A stretch of 51,711 nt of DNA from Bacteroidota bacterium. GTDB taxonomy: Bacteria; Bacteroidota; Bacteroidia; Bacteroidales; Prolixibacteraceae. Under the pieces are notes generated by a model. That model was not told the DNA's origin, made no database searches, and saw nothing but the letters and a program-made list of their open reading frames with translations. Of the stretch, positions 35,228 to 42,379 are shown piece by piece. The stretch covers positions 1 through 51,711 of the forward strand of contig JAEYXH010000017.1 in assembly GCA_023428545.1 (NCBI GenBank). Reading direction: 5' to 3'. Each line of letters starts with the position of its first letter. Within the stretch, counting starts at the first letter, position 1. The position numbers and the translations under genes were made by a program.

Positions 35228-35890
35228 CTATTCCCTGGCAGTAAAACGCTTGTTTGTAATAGCCCTGGGATTGACCACAAACTTTCCTTTTTGGAACTTC
35301 ACCAGGTTCGGAAGTAAATGAAGATTTCCAATGCCCCGGTTTATGTTGAAAATTCCACTTTCAATGAAAACATTCAGACCATCAACCAGGGTTAAAACCT
35401 TATCAACCATTTCATTTTCTTCTGGTGTGCTGGTCTTAACAGTGTAATGATCCGTTACTACCTGGTTAAATTCTTCAGAGATTTTAAAACTGCCAGATTC
35501 TTCACTATACAGGCTTTCCAAAGGATAAGATACAAGCCTTTGGGCTTCCTTTAACTGGTCTTTCAGCCTTGCCCTGGTATTGGCAAATTCAAAGAATGAC
35601 GGATTCAAGATTTTTAAATCAAACATTTTTGAAATGTTCATATCTCCAAAGGCAGAACTGTTTTGTTTTAATGAATAGACCAATAAAGCCAATTCCTTAT
35701 CACTCCCGTTGAAGTTTACCAGCTCAATAAATAACTGAATTGGAATTTCTTCCTGGTATTCCATTAATAGGGTTAATTCCCCCAGGGTATCATTGGCCGT
35801 TTCAACGACCATCCCCCATAAAAATAAAGCCTGGGAAATTTCTGATTCCCTAACCCCCAGAATCCTGGGATTAAATTCAATAGTCTTCAT
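35228..35890 (-). CDS. unknown protein, partner of the ATP-grasp ligase
   Basis: 220 residues, no signal peptide or membrane helix. It looks largely helical: LFLWGMVVETANDTLGELTLLM, a charged LKDQLKEAQRL segment near 115, and FNQVVTDHYTVKTSTPEENEMVDKVL in part. The C-terminus is basic (FVVNPRAITNKRFTARE). I recognise no family. Its start lies 14 bases inside the end of the ATP-grasp gene, so the two are co-translated and probably act together, for instance as substrate, adaptor or recognition subunit. That is inference from position only. Confidence 0.75.
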   Translation of the reverse strand: MKTIEFNPRILGVRESEISQALFLWGMVVETANDTLGELTLLMEYQEEIPIQLFIELVNFNGSDKELALLVYSLKQNSSAFGDMNISKMFDLKILNPSFFEFANTRARLKDQLKEAQRLVSYPLESLYSEESGSFKISEEFNQVVTDHYTVKTSTPEENEMVDKVLTLVDGLNVFIESGIFNINRGIGNLHLLPNLVKFQKGKFVVNPRAITNKRFTARE

Positions 35891-37019
35891 TCCTTATTCC
35901 TTTTATCTTGTTATACAATTCAATGTCTTTAGCTGTCAGGCCTCCTGAAATTGCCCTGAATATCCTGGGTAATAAACCAGGTGCCTGGGATCCGTTACCG
36001 TTTGCTTTTGCCTGGGATCCGGGGCCTTTAGCGTTTGCCTGGTTAGCGGATTCTTTGATTTTTCGGCCTCCCTTTTTGTAGTTTGCAATTACATATTTTA
36101 CAATAGCCCCGGCCACGTTTTCACCAGTTACGGATTCAATCCCGGACAAACCAGGACAGCCGTTTACTTCAATGATATACGGCTTATCCTTATCCTTTGA
36201 ATCCCGCATAATGTCAACGGCCATAACTCCACCGCCCAGGATCCTGGAAGCTTTTAAAGCCATCTCCTTTTCTTCCTCGGTGATCTTTACTTTTTCACCT
36301 TTCCCGGATATGGAATAATTGGAACGAAAATCTGAATCAATGGCAAACCGTTTGTAATAGAATAATTCTGGTTGATCTGTTTCGGCACCGATTGTAATTA
36401 TCCTTAGATCATTGGCCGGGCTTCCGGTATCAATAAACCTTTCCAAAACTACATCTGTCCCGGTTGTTTCCAGGGCTCTTAAAGCGGTTGAAGCTGCCAG
36501 GGTATCATTCAGGATAAAAACGCCTGTCCCCTGGGATCCTCTTTGAAGTTTGGCCACACATGGAAGATCCCCCACCAGATCAATCAATTCTTTGTAATCT
36601 GTTGGTTCATGACTCAAAACCTGTTTTGGCACCCTGATTTTGTTTTCTGAAAGTACCTGACAGGTTAGAAACTTGTTTGAACAGATCCTTAGCCCGGTAT
36701 CGCTGGCAGTTGAAAAGATGTTCAGGTTCCTGTTCAGGTGCCTTAAATTCACCAGGCCAAAATCAAAACCTTTCCCGGCCAGTCTGGGAATGACAGCCTG
36801 GTAATTTTTGGCAATCAGCTTTTCACTCTTTTCGGATCCTCTTTTATAAACCCGGTCATAACCGCCCACCGCTTCACTGCAATAGCTGTAAAGATCAAAC
36901 ACGTTAATTACTTCGCCCTCAACATTCTCATCCTTGTTTCGTTTGTTTTCGGCCTTAATTTCCTCCATCAGTCGGTTAGTGCTGTAACCTGGCTGACTTG
37001 CATAAATCAGAATTTTCAT
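35877..37019 (-). CDS. RimK-like ATP-grasp ligase with low-complexity C-terminal tail
   Basis: 380 residues. The N-terminal pre-ATP-grasp domain begins MKILIYASQPGYSTNRLMEE. The ATP-grasp core is intact: the glycine-rich nucleotide loop AKLQRGSQGTGVFIL near 155-170, VVLERFID, NDLRIITIG, DFRSNYS and the metal-binding PYIIEVNGCPGLSGIE near 285-300. RimK relatives ligate amino acids (often Glu) to protein C-termini or make small peptides. After the core comes an Ala/Gly/Asn/Ser/Gln linker (about 320-342), then GLLPRIFRAISGGLTAKDIELYN, which ordinary RimK lacks. The start overlaps the RHH gene by four bases and the end overlaps the unknown gene. Confidence 0.88.
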   Translation of the reverse strand: MKILIYASQPGYSTNRLMEEIKAENKRNKDENVEGEVINVFDLYSYCSEAVGGYDRVYKRGSEKSEKLIAKNYQAVIPRLAGKGFDFGLVNLRHLNRNLNIFSTASDTGLRICSNKFLTCQVLSENKIRVPKQVLSHEPTDYKELIDLVGDLPCVAKLQRGSQGTGVFILNDTLAASTALRALETTGTDVVLERFIDTGSPANDLRIITIGAETDQPELFYYKRFAIDSDFRSNYSISGKGEKVKITEEEKEMALKASRILGGGVMAVDIMRDSKDKDKPYIIEVNGCPGLSGIESVTGENVAGAIVKYVIANYKKGGRKIKESANQANAKGPGSQAKANGNGSQAPGLLPRIFRAISGGLTAKDIELYNKIKGIRNEDY

Positions 37020-37198
37020 AATGATTCCTTTCTTTGTCTTTTTAATGTTGTTATTAAACTTGCTCTTAAGTACTCGGAAACGGTTACATTAAAGTCGTTT
37101 GCCGTTTCAATAATGGTTTCCTTTTCCTGGTCGGTCAGCCGGAAAGTAGCGGTACTATTAAGCCGGTGCCGGAACTTTAATCTGTTTTTTGTACCCAT
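37016..37198 (-). CDS. ribbon-helix-helix protein (MobC-like/CopG-like)
   Basis: 60 residues. The pattern TATFRLTDQEKETIIETAND followed by FNVTVSEYLRASL fits the beta-strand plus two helices of a ribbon-helix-helix DNA-binding fold, as in MobC accessory proteins and plasmid regulators. The N-terminus is basic. It is the first gene of the cargo trio and may repress it through the inverted repeat at 37293-37313. A relaxosome role is possible, but no relaxase gene is present. Confidence 0.7.
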   Translation of the reverse strand: MGTKNRLKFRHRLNSTATFRLTDQEKETIIETANDFNVTVSEYLRASLITTLKRQRKESL

Positions 37199-37890
37199 AA
37201 CCGTTTTTTATTTCAAGTTTACAAATAGTGTACATTACAGGAAAGGACACTTTTTTTTCACTTGTATATCTGATAGTTACATAAAATGAATGGAATTATT
37301 GATCAAATAATTCTTTCGGTTTTTTCCGTAATGAAATGACTGTTTTATGATTGATCGGATTTTCCCCAGGGAAAACCCGGTTAAACTTTTGTCTGCCTGG
37401 ATGTTTTTTCAGTCAGGTTAAAAGACTTTCAATGGCTTCCCAAAAGAAAAAGTATCTGGATACTGGTAAATAACTGTCCAGGATAGGGAAATTTCTGCAC
37501 CTGGATAAGTGGAATAGGCCATTTTAAAAAATCTATGGACTTTTTTATCCAGAGATTTCAACGGGTTAAAGTCATTTCTGGCAGATTTCAACCGTTTTTT
37601 TTCTGTTGATCCTCAAGAATTACCAGCGTTTTGTATCAGTTTTCAATGTCAACAACCTGATAATGATATAATATTCATTTTCAGATCTTTACCAAACCCA
37701 AAATTTATTTTTGTCCGGAAAAAGACGCTATGTGGCCCGCATCGCCCTGTAACCCCCGGGGTAATTACCTTCCAAAGTAGCCTTATATGACAGGCATATA
37801 AAAACGAAAAGATTGAAACAACATTTGTGTTTCAATCTTTCGCCCTGAGATCCAACATTTTAAATGATCTTTCCGGAATATTCAACCAGG
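37199..37890. other. gene-free 690-base region with several palindromes
   Basis: No plausible gene is seen on either strand. It contains GAATTATT-GATCA-AATAATTC (37293-37313) close upstream of the RHH gene and TTTTCCC-CA-GGGAAAA (37359-37374). It also holds a GC-rich patch at about 37725-37765 with ACCCCCGGGGT, and TTATATG...CATATAA around 37783-37801. In a compact element such a long spacer could be an oriT, packaging/cos site, origin or untranslated RNA. None of these can be chosen from sequence alone. Confidence 0.55.
37808..37840 (-). terminator. terminator of the replication operon
   Basis: AAAGATTGAAACA / TGTTTCAATCTTT is a perfect 13-bp stem with a seven-base loop. Read on the minus strand it is followed by TCGTTTTTAT. 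It lies about 50 bases after the last small gene. Confidence 0.85.
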
Positions 37891-38061
37891 TTATTCGCTG
37901 GAATCTTCCTGGAATGATTCACTTTCATCTTTAGGCCTGTACTTAATTCTGGTTCTCTTTCTTTTGGCCACCCTGATATTCAGCTTTCTGGCTGCCTTGT
38001 CTTTTTTTGGAATTAATCCGGCCTTAGATCTTTGGCTGTCTGTTAATTTAAAGTTTGCCAT
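37891..38061 (-). CDS. small basic protein of unknown function
   Basis: 56 residues from ATG 38061 (MANFKLTDSQ); the frame is open further upstream to 38187 but that part overlaps the preceding gene. It is very basic in the middle (KKDKAARKLNIRVAKRKRTRIKYRPK) with an acidic C-terminus (DESESFQEDSSE). This suggests nucleic-acid binding. It is the last gene of the helicase-primase operon. Confidence 0.6.
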   Translation of the reverse strand: MANFKLTDSQRSKAGLIPKKDKAARKLNIRVAKRKRTRIKYRPKDESESFQEDSSE

Positions 38062-38095
38062 GATAATAATTTTAAAATTATAATTTGGGTTTAAA

Positions 38096-38389
38096 TCATT
38101 CAGGAACTCGAAAAACATCCAACATTTTTCTAACTGTCCATAAATTTTCCAATGCAGAATAAAGCTTACTTTCTGGCAGATGGCCATGATAATTCACCTG
38201 GTGGATTGCGTCCCCTGTTTCAACCAATAAAGCTTGAAGATCATTAATCTGATCATTCTGAATAGGCCTTAACTCGTCAAATCCTAACTGAAATTCTTTT
38301 AGCTTATCAACCATTCCCTGGGTAAGCTTTACACCGTTTGAAAACTCAATAATCTGATCCGGTGTCACTTTTACAAATACTGTTTCCAT
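38096..38389 (-). CDS. hypothetical protein in the replication operon
   Basis: 97 residues from ATG 38389 (METVFVKVTPDQ); an upstream in-frame ATG at 38461 would overlap the primase gene. Acidic and mostly helical (LTQGMVDKLKEFQLGFDELRP, INDLQALLVETGDAIHQV). No family recognised. It follows the primase gene by 28 bases. Confidence 0.6.
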   Translation of the reverse strand: METVFVKVTPDQIIEFSNGVKLTQGMVDKLKEFQLGFDELRPIQNDQINDLQALLVETGDAIHQVNYHGHLPESKLYSALENLWTVRKMLDVFRVPE

Positions 38390-38417
38390 AATTGAAATTT
38401 TTAAGGTTAATAATGAA

Positions 38418-39287
38418 TTATTCTGATTTTCCGGGTGAGCAATAATATTCATTGAAGTCATTAAAACCCGGATATATTATTTCTGCATAGTTTGTTACGT
38501 TGCTGTAATTTGCTATAATCCAGTTTGAAGTTTTCCGGCCTGTTTCGTCATTGTCCAGGAATAAATTTTTTTTCTGGTATTCATATAACTTCTGTTTTAT
38601 TTTGGCCAGGTTATTAACTGAATTTAGAATAATGTTATCAGATGCCAGGATCTTTAATCCCGGATATTCAACGGCAGATAAAAAATTAAAAAAGCCCTCA
38701 AATAGATTTACTTCAGTTCTTTGGTAACCTGTGAAAGTTGTAACGGCTTTCGATGTACAGCCTTTATAATCTTTTGTATTTCGTAATTCATAACCGTTTA
38801 AATCGTTTTTGAATCCCAGGTTATGAAATGTTCCCTTTTTACCATTACCAAAGTCCCTTTCATAAATAATTTCTTTCAGATAATAATTAGCCAGTTTTAG
38901 GCTGATTCCTCTGCTTACTATATAATCTTTTAAAAACTTTGCTTGTATTGGCTTCACAGTCTTAATTGAAATCTTGGGAGATTGATTTTCTTTTTGCTTG
39001 CCAGAAATAAAATGAATTGGTTGTAGATTAGGTTTTTGTAATTGAAGTAATGCACCCGAAACACTTGAACCAGTTAATTTACAAACAAGATCTATTAGCG
39101 TTCCATTTTCCCCAGATCCGAAATCATACCATAGATTCAATGATTGATTCACTTTAAAACTTGGTGTTGTTTCATTCCTTAACGGTGAACAATACCATAC
39201 CTGGTCATTATTTTGTTTTGCCGGGTTAATTCCCTGGCTGGCCAGGTAACCGACAATTGATAATTTATTTGCCTCTTTACAATTCAT
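38418..39287 (-). CDS. CHC2 zinc-finger/Toprim primase-like protein
   Basis: 289 residues. The N-terminus fits a DnaG-type CHC2 zinc-binding region (VWYCSPLRNETTPSFKVNQSLNLWYDFGSG in part; Cys32 and nearby ligands look partly degenerate). A Toprim-like domain follows from about 190: VNLFEGFFNFLSAVEY with the glutamate, ASDNIILNSV and LFLDNDETGR with the DxD-like acidic pair. Such short primases are common in Bacteroidota plasmids and integrative elements. Together with the helicase upstream and the iterons between them it probably forms the element's own replication system. Confidence 0.85.
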   Translation of the reverse strand: MNCKEANKLSIVGYLASQGINPAKQNNDQVWYCSPLRNETTPSFKVNQSLNLWYDFGSGENGTLIDLVCKLTGSSVSGALLQLQKPNLQPIHFISGKQKENQSPKISIKTVKPIQAKFLKDYIVSRGISLKLANYYLKEIIYERDFGNGKKGTFHNLGFKNDLNGYELRNTKDYKGCTSKAVTTFTGYQRTEVNLFEGFFNFLSAVEYPGLKILASDNIILNSVNNLAKIKQKLYEYQKKNLFLDNDETGRKTSNWIIANYSNVTNYAEIIYPGFNDFNEYYCSPGKSE

Positions 39288-39376
39288 GATTTTTCTTTTT
39301 TTGGTAGCACTTATATTTTTAAATCTTCCGGCCTGAAAAGCTTAAATTTCTCACACCACGGATATTCATTCAGAAA

Positions 39377-39594
39377 ACTGTAAATGTTGTAAATACTGTA
39401 AATTGGAAATTTAACGCATTGATTATCAGATACCATTTCATTTACAAAATGCGTTTTTTCATTTACAGTATTTACAGTCAGAAATTTTATCATAATACCA
39501 CACTGTAAATAGTGTAAATACACTGTAAATATGTAACTAATTGATATTAAATTATATATATTCATACATTTACAATATTTACAGTATTTACAGT
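39377..39594. repeat. iteron array (about 11 copies of ACTGTAAAT), putative replication origin
   Basis: ACTGTAAAT or a one-to-two-base variant occurs in tandem 9-base steps in four blocks of alternating direction: forward at 39377, 39386 and 39395; reverse at 39461 and 39470; forward at 39502, 39511 and 39522; reverse at 39568, 39577 and 39586. An AT-rich stretch (39535-39567) lies between the last two blocks and could be the unwinding element. The array sits between the helicase and primase genes and covers the helicase stop codon. Confidence 0.8.
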
Positions 39595-41369
39595 AAAACA
39601 TCAACTTCATTTATTGAAATGCTATTTTCATTGTATTTTACACGAAACTGATAGCAAAAACCAAAAACAAAATCAGTGTAACCTGACCCCCTGCCTTTTT
39701 GGTGATTCTTTATAAATGATCTATTGGATCCACTGGTAAGAATTTTCAGAAGACTGCTTTTATCCAGGTACTTTACAGCGTTGTCTTTACAGAATTTTAT
39801 ATAGGATTGATAAATTTCCTTATACCTGATTTGTAGGATAGCTTCATGATCTTGTATGGAAGTCACCCGAAAATGTGTTTTTCTATCATTTAACTCCGGC
39901 TTGTACTGGTGTATTTGACCTGTGGAAACATTGTGTGCAAAACTTTCCCAGAAAACAGTTACTGCGCTGTTCTCTTTCAGTAAATTATTATGAGATTCAG
40001 CGTTTTCCTTTAAAACTGAATCTAATTGAATACCGTCAAATGGATACTTTAAAAAACCTTTGGATAAATCCCATATAGCATAAATAAGGCTTATATGTTC
40101 AATCATACGTTCCGGTACCTGGTCCAGATTAAGTTTTCTAAAGTGTGTTTTAACTGAAATATATGTATCCCTGAAATTTTCCTCAATATGATCCCTCATT
40201 CTAAGAATCTCAATCAGAATATTTCCAAAACCCCTATCGGCCAATGATTTTAATTTTTGAAATGCTTTTGATTGCTGATCTGTGAAAGAATTGTTTTCAA
40301 AAAACAGTAAGATCATACGCATCAGGATAGCTGTTTTTTGATTTGGTAAATGATTCCCGTCAAAGACAAGCCCTGATTCAACAGAAAAAGTTTTGGTTCT
40401 GGAATCAGTAGTTTTTAATCCTATTGTTCTCCCGGCACCATCATAAGCCGTAAGAATAAAATCCTGAATATTTTCCTCTGTTTCGTTGGTGTATTCCTTT
40501 AAATAAATCAAACAGTTTCTTTTTTGGGCAGTTATACGACTTAAACCCGCCCCAGTAGCATTATTCAATGATGTTCCTATAACATCAGAACCGAATAACC
40601 TGAGAAGCTTCTCAACGCTTTGGGTTTTACCGGTTCCTGCATCACCAAATAAAAACAGGAACGGAAAAAATCCGACCTGATTAAAAACAACGTCCCGGTA
40701 AATGGAAAGAATAGTAAATAGAATTTGAATAATGCCATTATTTCCGTATGCCTGATAAAAAAGTTCTGACCAGGTTTTAAAGTCTGTTTCACCAGGTGAA
40801 TATTTATATAACCGTAGCGTTTTAAAATCCTCATTCAGAAGATTAGCATAACTAAAAGCTGGCAAATAAAATCTATCCTTTGAAGTATTTACAATTCCCA
40901 GTTCATCAACCTTATAAATTGTATCTTCAGAATAGACAGCATCAGCAAACGCAAAAACCTTAAATTCATTATTCCATCCAATAGCCTGTAAAATATTGGC
41001 GTGTTGCTCATTGTCCATCAGAGAGCTGAAAATTTTTTTAAGCTGATAAGAATTTCCCAGGAATGTACAGCTTTTGGATTTTAATTTTGTTTCAAATGCC
41101 TCAGGCTTCATTTCGGAAGAATAGACAACAACAAAATCCTTTTCGCCTGTATGTCGCTTAATAAAAATTATTCGCTGTGTATCGTCCGTTCCATTCTTCA
41201 AATGATAAACTATCTTCATTACAAAATTGGAAAGTTCAATATCAGTTGAATTTTTCCCTCGGATTTCAACAGAATAATATTTCCCGTTCTTAACGAAAAA
41301 CCCGTTATTCTTTAAATCGTCGTTTGGTTTTTTGCTGTCAGGAATATTTATATCATCCAGTCCCATCAT
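39588..41369 (-). CDS. replication helicase/ATPase (DUF927-like, P-loop)
   Basis: 593 residues. A clear Walker A, GDAGTGKTQSVEKLL, lies near residue 245, followed by LIYLKEYTNE as the likely Walker B region and by GLVFDGNHLPNQKTAILMRMI, which resembles the sensor/arginine part of DUF927 or phage-primase-type helicases. The N-terminal 200 residues carry no recognised fold. It probably opens or unwinds the iteron origin. Its start overlaps the stop of the excisionase-like gene by four bases. Confidence 0.82.
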   Translation of the reverse strand: MMGLDDINIPDSKKPNDDLKNNGFFVKNGKYYSVEIRGKNSTDIELSNFVMKIVYHLKNGTDDTQRIIFIKRHTGEKDFVVVYSSEMKPEAFETKLKSKSCTFLGNSYQLKKIFSSLMDNEQHANILQAIGWNNEFKVFAFADAVYSEDTIYKVDELGIVNTSKDRFYLPAFSYANLLNEDFKTLRLYKYSPGETDFKTWSELFYQAYGNNGIIQILFTILSIYRDVVFNQVGFFPFLFLFGDAGTGKTQSVEKLLRLFGSDVIGTSLNNATGAGLSRITAQKRNCLIYLKEYTNETEENIQDFILTAYDGAGRTIGLKTTDSRTKTFSVESGLVFDGNHLPNQKTAILMRMILLFFENNSFTDQQSKAFQKLKSLADRGFGNILIEILRMRDHIEENFRDTYISVKTHFRKLNLDQVPERMIEHISLIYAIWDLSKGFLKYPFDGIQLDSVLKENAESHNNLLKENSAVTVFWESFAHNVSTGQIHQYKPELNDRKTHFRVTSIQDHEAILQIRYKEIYQSYIKFCKDNAVKYLDKSSLLKILTSGSNRSFIKNHQKGRGSGYTDFVFGFCYQFRVKYNENSISINEVDVLL

Positions 41370-41644
41370 CTCAATTTTTTTAAATCTTCTTCCAATTCAG
41401 ATTTATAATAGAATCGTGTTTTTTTTGTACCGTAAAACCGGATCTTTCCAGTATTAAGCCACTTGTAAAATGTATTAAATGAAACATTGGCAAAATTTGC
41501 GGCCTCCCTGGTGGTTAGTCTTTCATGATCCTCATTTACTTGCACAATAGTTTTTATTTTGGCAGCATTATAAGATTCAATCAAAATCTTCAGCCCCCTG
41601 GCTATATCTTCCGAATTTCCTGTTATTACTGTAAGGTTATCCAT
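41366..41644 (-). CDS. helix-turn-helix protein, excisionase-like
   Basis: 92 residues. The C-terminal half is a MerR/excisionase-type HTH: LTTREAANFANVSFNTFYKWLNTGKIRFYG followed by TRFYYKSELEEDLKKLR. The N-terminal half is helical. Such proteins act as excisionase or as a replication/regulation switch in Bacteroidota elements. It lies in the operon RHH - HTH - helicase. Confidence 0.8.
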   Translation of the reverse strand: MDNLTVITGNSEDIARGLKILIESYNAAKIKTIVQVNEDHERLTTREAANFANVSFNTFYKWLNTGKIRFYGTKKTRFYYKSELEEDLKKLR

Positions 41645-41654
41645 ACCCGCATTT

Positions 41655-41822
41655 TTAAAGGATCCCGTAAGTCTGTCTTATTGCGTACCGGATAAAATCC
41701 GTCATTTTAACCTGGCGGTCATAACAGATTTTCCTGATCTGATTCTGTTCAGTTGGTGTAAGGGGAATAAATAACCTTTGGGTTTTTACTTCCTTTTTTG
41801 GAATAATGATCTCCTTTTCCAT
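41655..41822 (-). CDS. small ribbon-helix-helix protein
   Basis: 55 residues. RLFIPLTPTEQNQIRKICYD then RQVKMTDFIRYAIRQ fits a ribbon-helix-helix DNA-binding fold. It starts the replication operon and has a TATATTTG -7 element 28 bases upstream. Probably an autoregulator or accessory DNA-binding protein of the element. Confidence 0.65.
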   Translation of the reverse strand: MEKEIIIPKKEVKTQRLFIPLTPTEQNQIRKICYDRQVKMTDFIRYAIRQTYGIL

Positions 41823-41826
41823 GTTT

Positions 41827-41891
41827 ATTGATATAAGTTAATATTGATACAAATATAGTATTATACTTTATATATCGTTTATATCAATATT
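41827..41891. promoter_or_regulatory. operator region between the divergent control genes
   Basis: ATTGATA occurs at 41827 and 41843 and as TATCAAT at 41882; AATATTGATA (41840-41849) and TATCAATATT (41882-41891) are exact inverted copies. The minus-strand -7 element TATATTTG (41857-41850) directly abuts one copy. This is the expected layout for repression of the replication operon by the XRE protein. Confidence 0.6.
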
Positions 41892-41916
41892 ATATTTTAT
41901 AAATATAGTTATTCAC

Positions 41917-41924
41917 TATCTTTG
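41917..41924 (+). promoter_or_regulatory. -7 element of the XRE repressor gene
   Basis: TATCTTTG, an exact TAnnTTTG match ending 4 bases before the ATG at 41929. A transcript from it would have almost no leader. Confidence 0.5.
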
Positions 41925-41928
41925 AATC

Positions 41929-42372
41929 ATGAATGACATTATTAATAGGATAATTGTACAACGGAAAGTTAAAGGGCTAACTCAGAAACAAATGGCTGAT
42001 AAATTAGGGATTGGCCAGGTAGCTTATAGTCAAATTGAAACTGCAAAGACTGAAATATCATTAAATAGAATATTCAAGATTGCTAAAATCTTAGAAGTTG
42101 ATTTAATTTCATTGTTGTTTCCCGATTTTAATGTATCTCGTCAATTACAGGCACAGAATGAAATAATAAAATTATTGCAGAAACAAAGTGAAATAATGGA
42201 GAATGAAAGAAAACTGCTTATTAGCCAGATACGAACACAAGAAAACCTTATTAATGCATTATTGGAAATTAATCCTGAATTACGATCAGAAATTGAATTA
42301 CAAAATAAAATTTCAAAATACTTAAAGGATCCAAATCTTAAAAACCTGGATAACTTATATAAACTGCTTTAA
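41929..42372 (+). CDS. XRE-family repressor
   Basis: 147 residues. An HTH_3 domain fills the first 65 residues (GLTQKQMADKLGIGQVAYSQIETAKTEISLNRIFKIAK in part). A glutamine/glutamate-rich coiled-coil follows (QLQAQNEIIKLLQKQSEIMENERKLL), which probably makes it a dimer. It is the only plus-strand gene of the element, divergent from the replication operon with shared operators, and convergent with the integrase. It is the likely switch between quiescence and excision/replication. Confidence 0.85.
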   Translation: MNDIINRIIVQRKVKGLTQKQMADKLGIGQVAYSQIETAKTEISLNRIFKIAKILEVDLISLLFPDFNVSRQLQAQNEIIKLLQKQSEIMENERKLLISQIRTQENLINALLEINPELRSEIELQNKISKYLKDPNLKNLDNLYKLL

Positions 42373-42379
42373 GGCCTTT

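Noticed and set aside
37016..37198. Relaxosome/mobilisation module based on the MobC-like RHH protein
   Set aside because: No relaxase motif was found in any element gene, so mobilisation by its own machinery is not supported.
39377..39594. CRISPR-like array
   Set aside because: The repeat units are 9 bases, mostly abutting and in both orientations, with no unique spacers and no cas genes.
39311..39610. A 99-residue open frame on the minus strand through the iteron array
   Set aside because: Its repeated Tyr-Cys-Lys start is simply the 9-base iteron read in frame, and it overlaps the helicase stop. Nothing protein-like follows.
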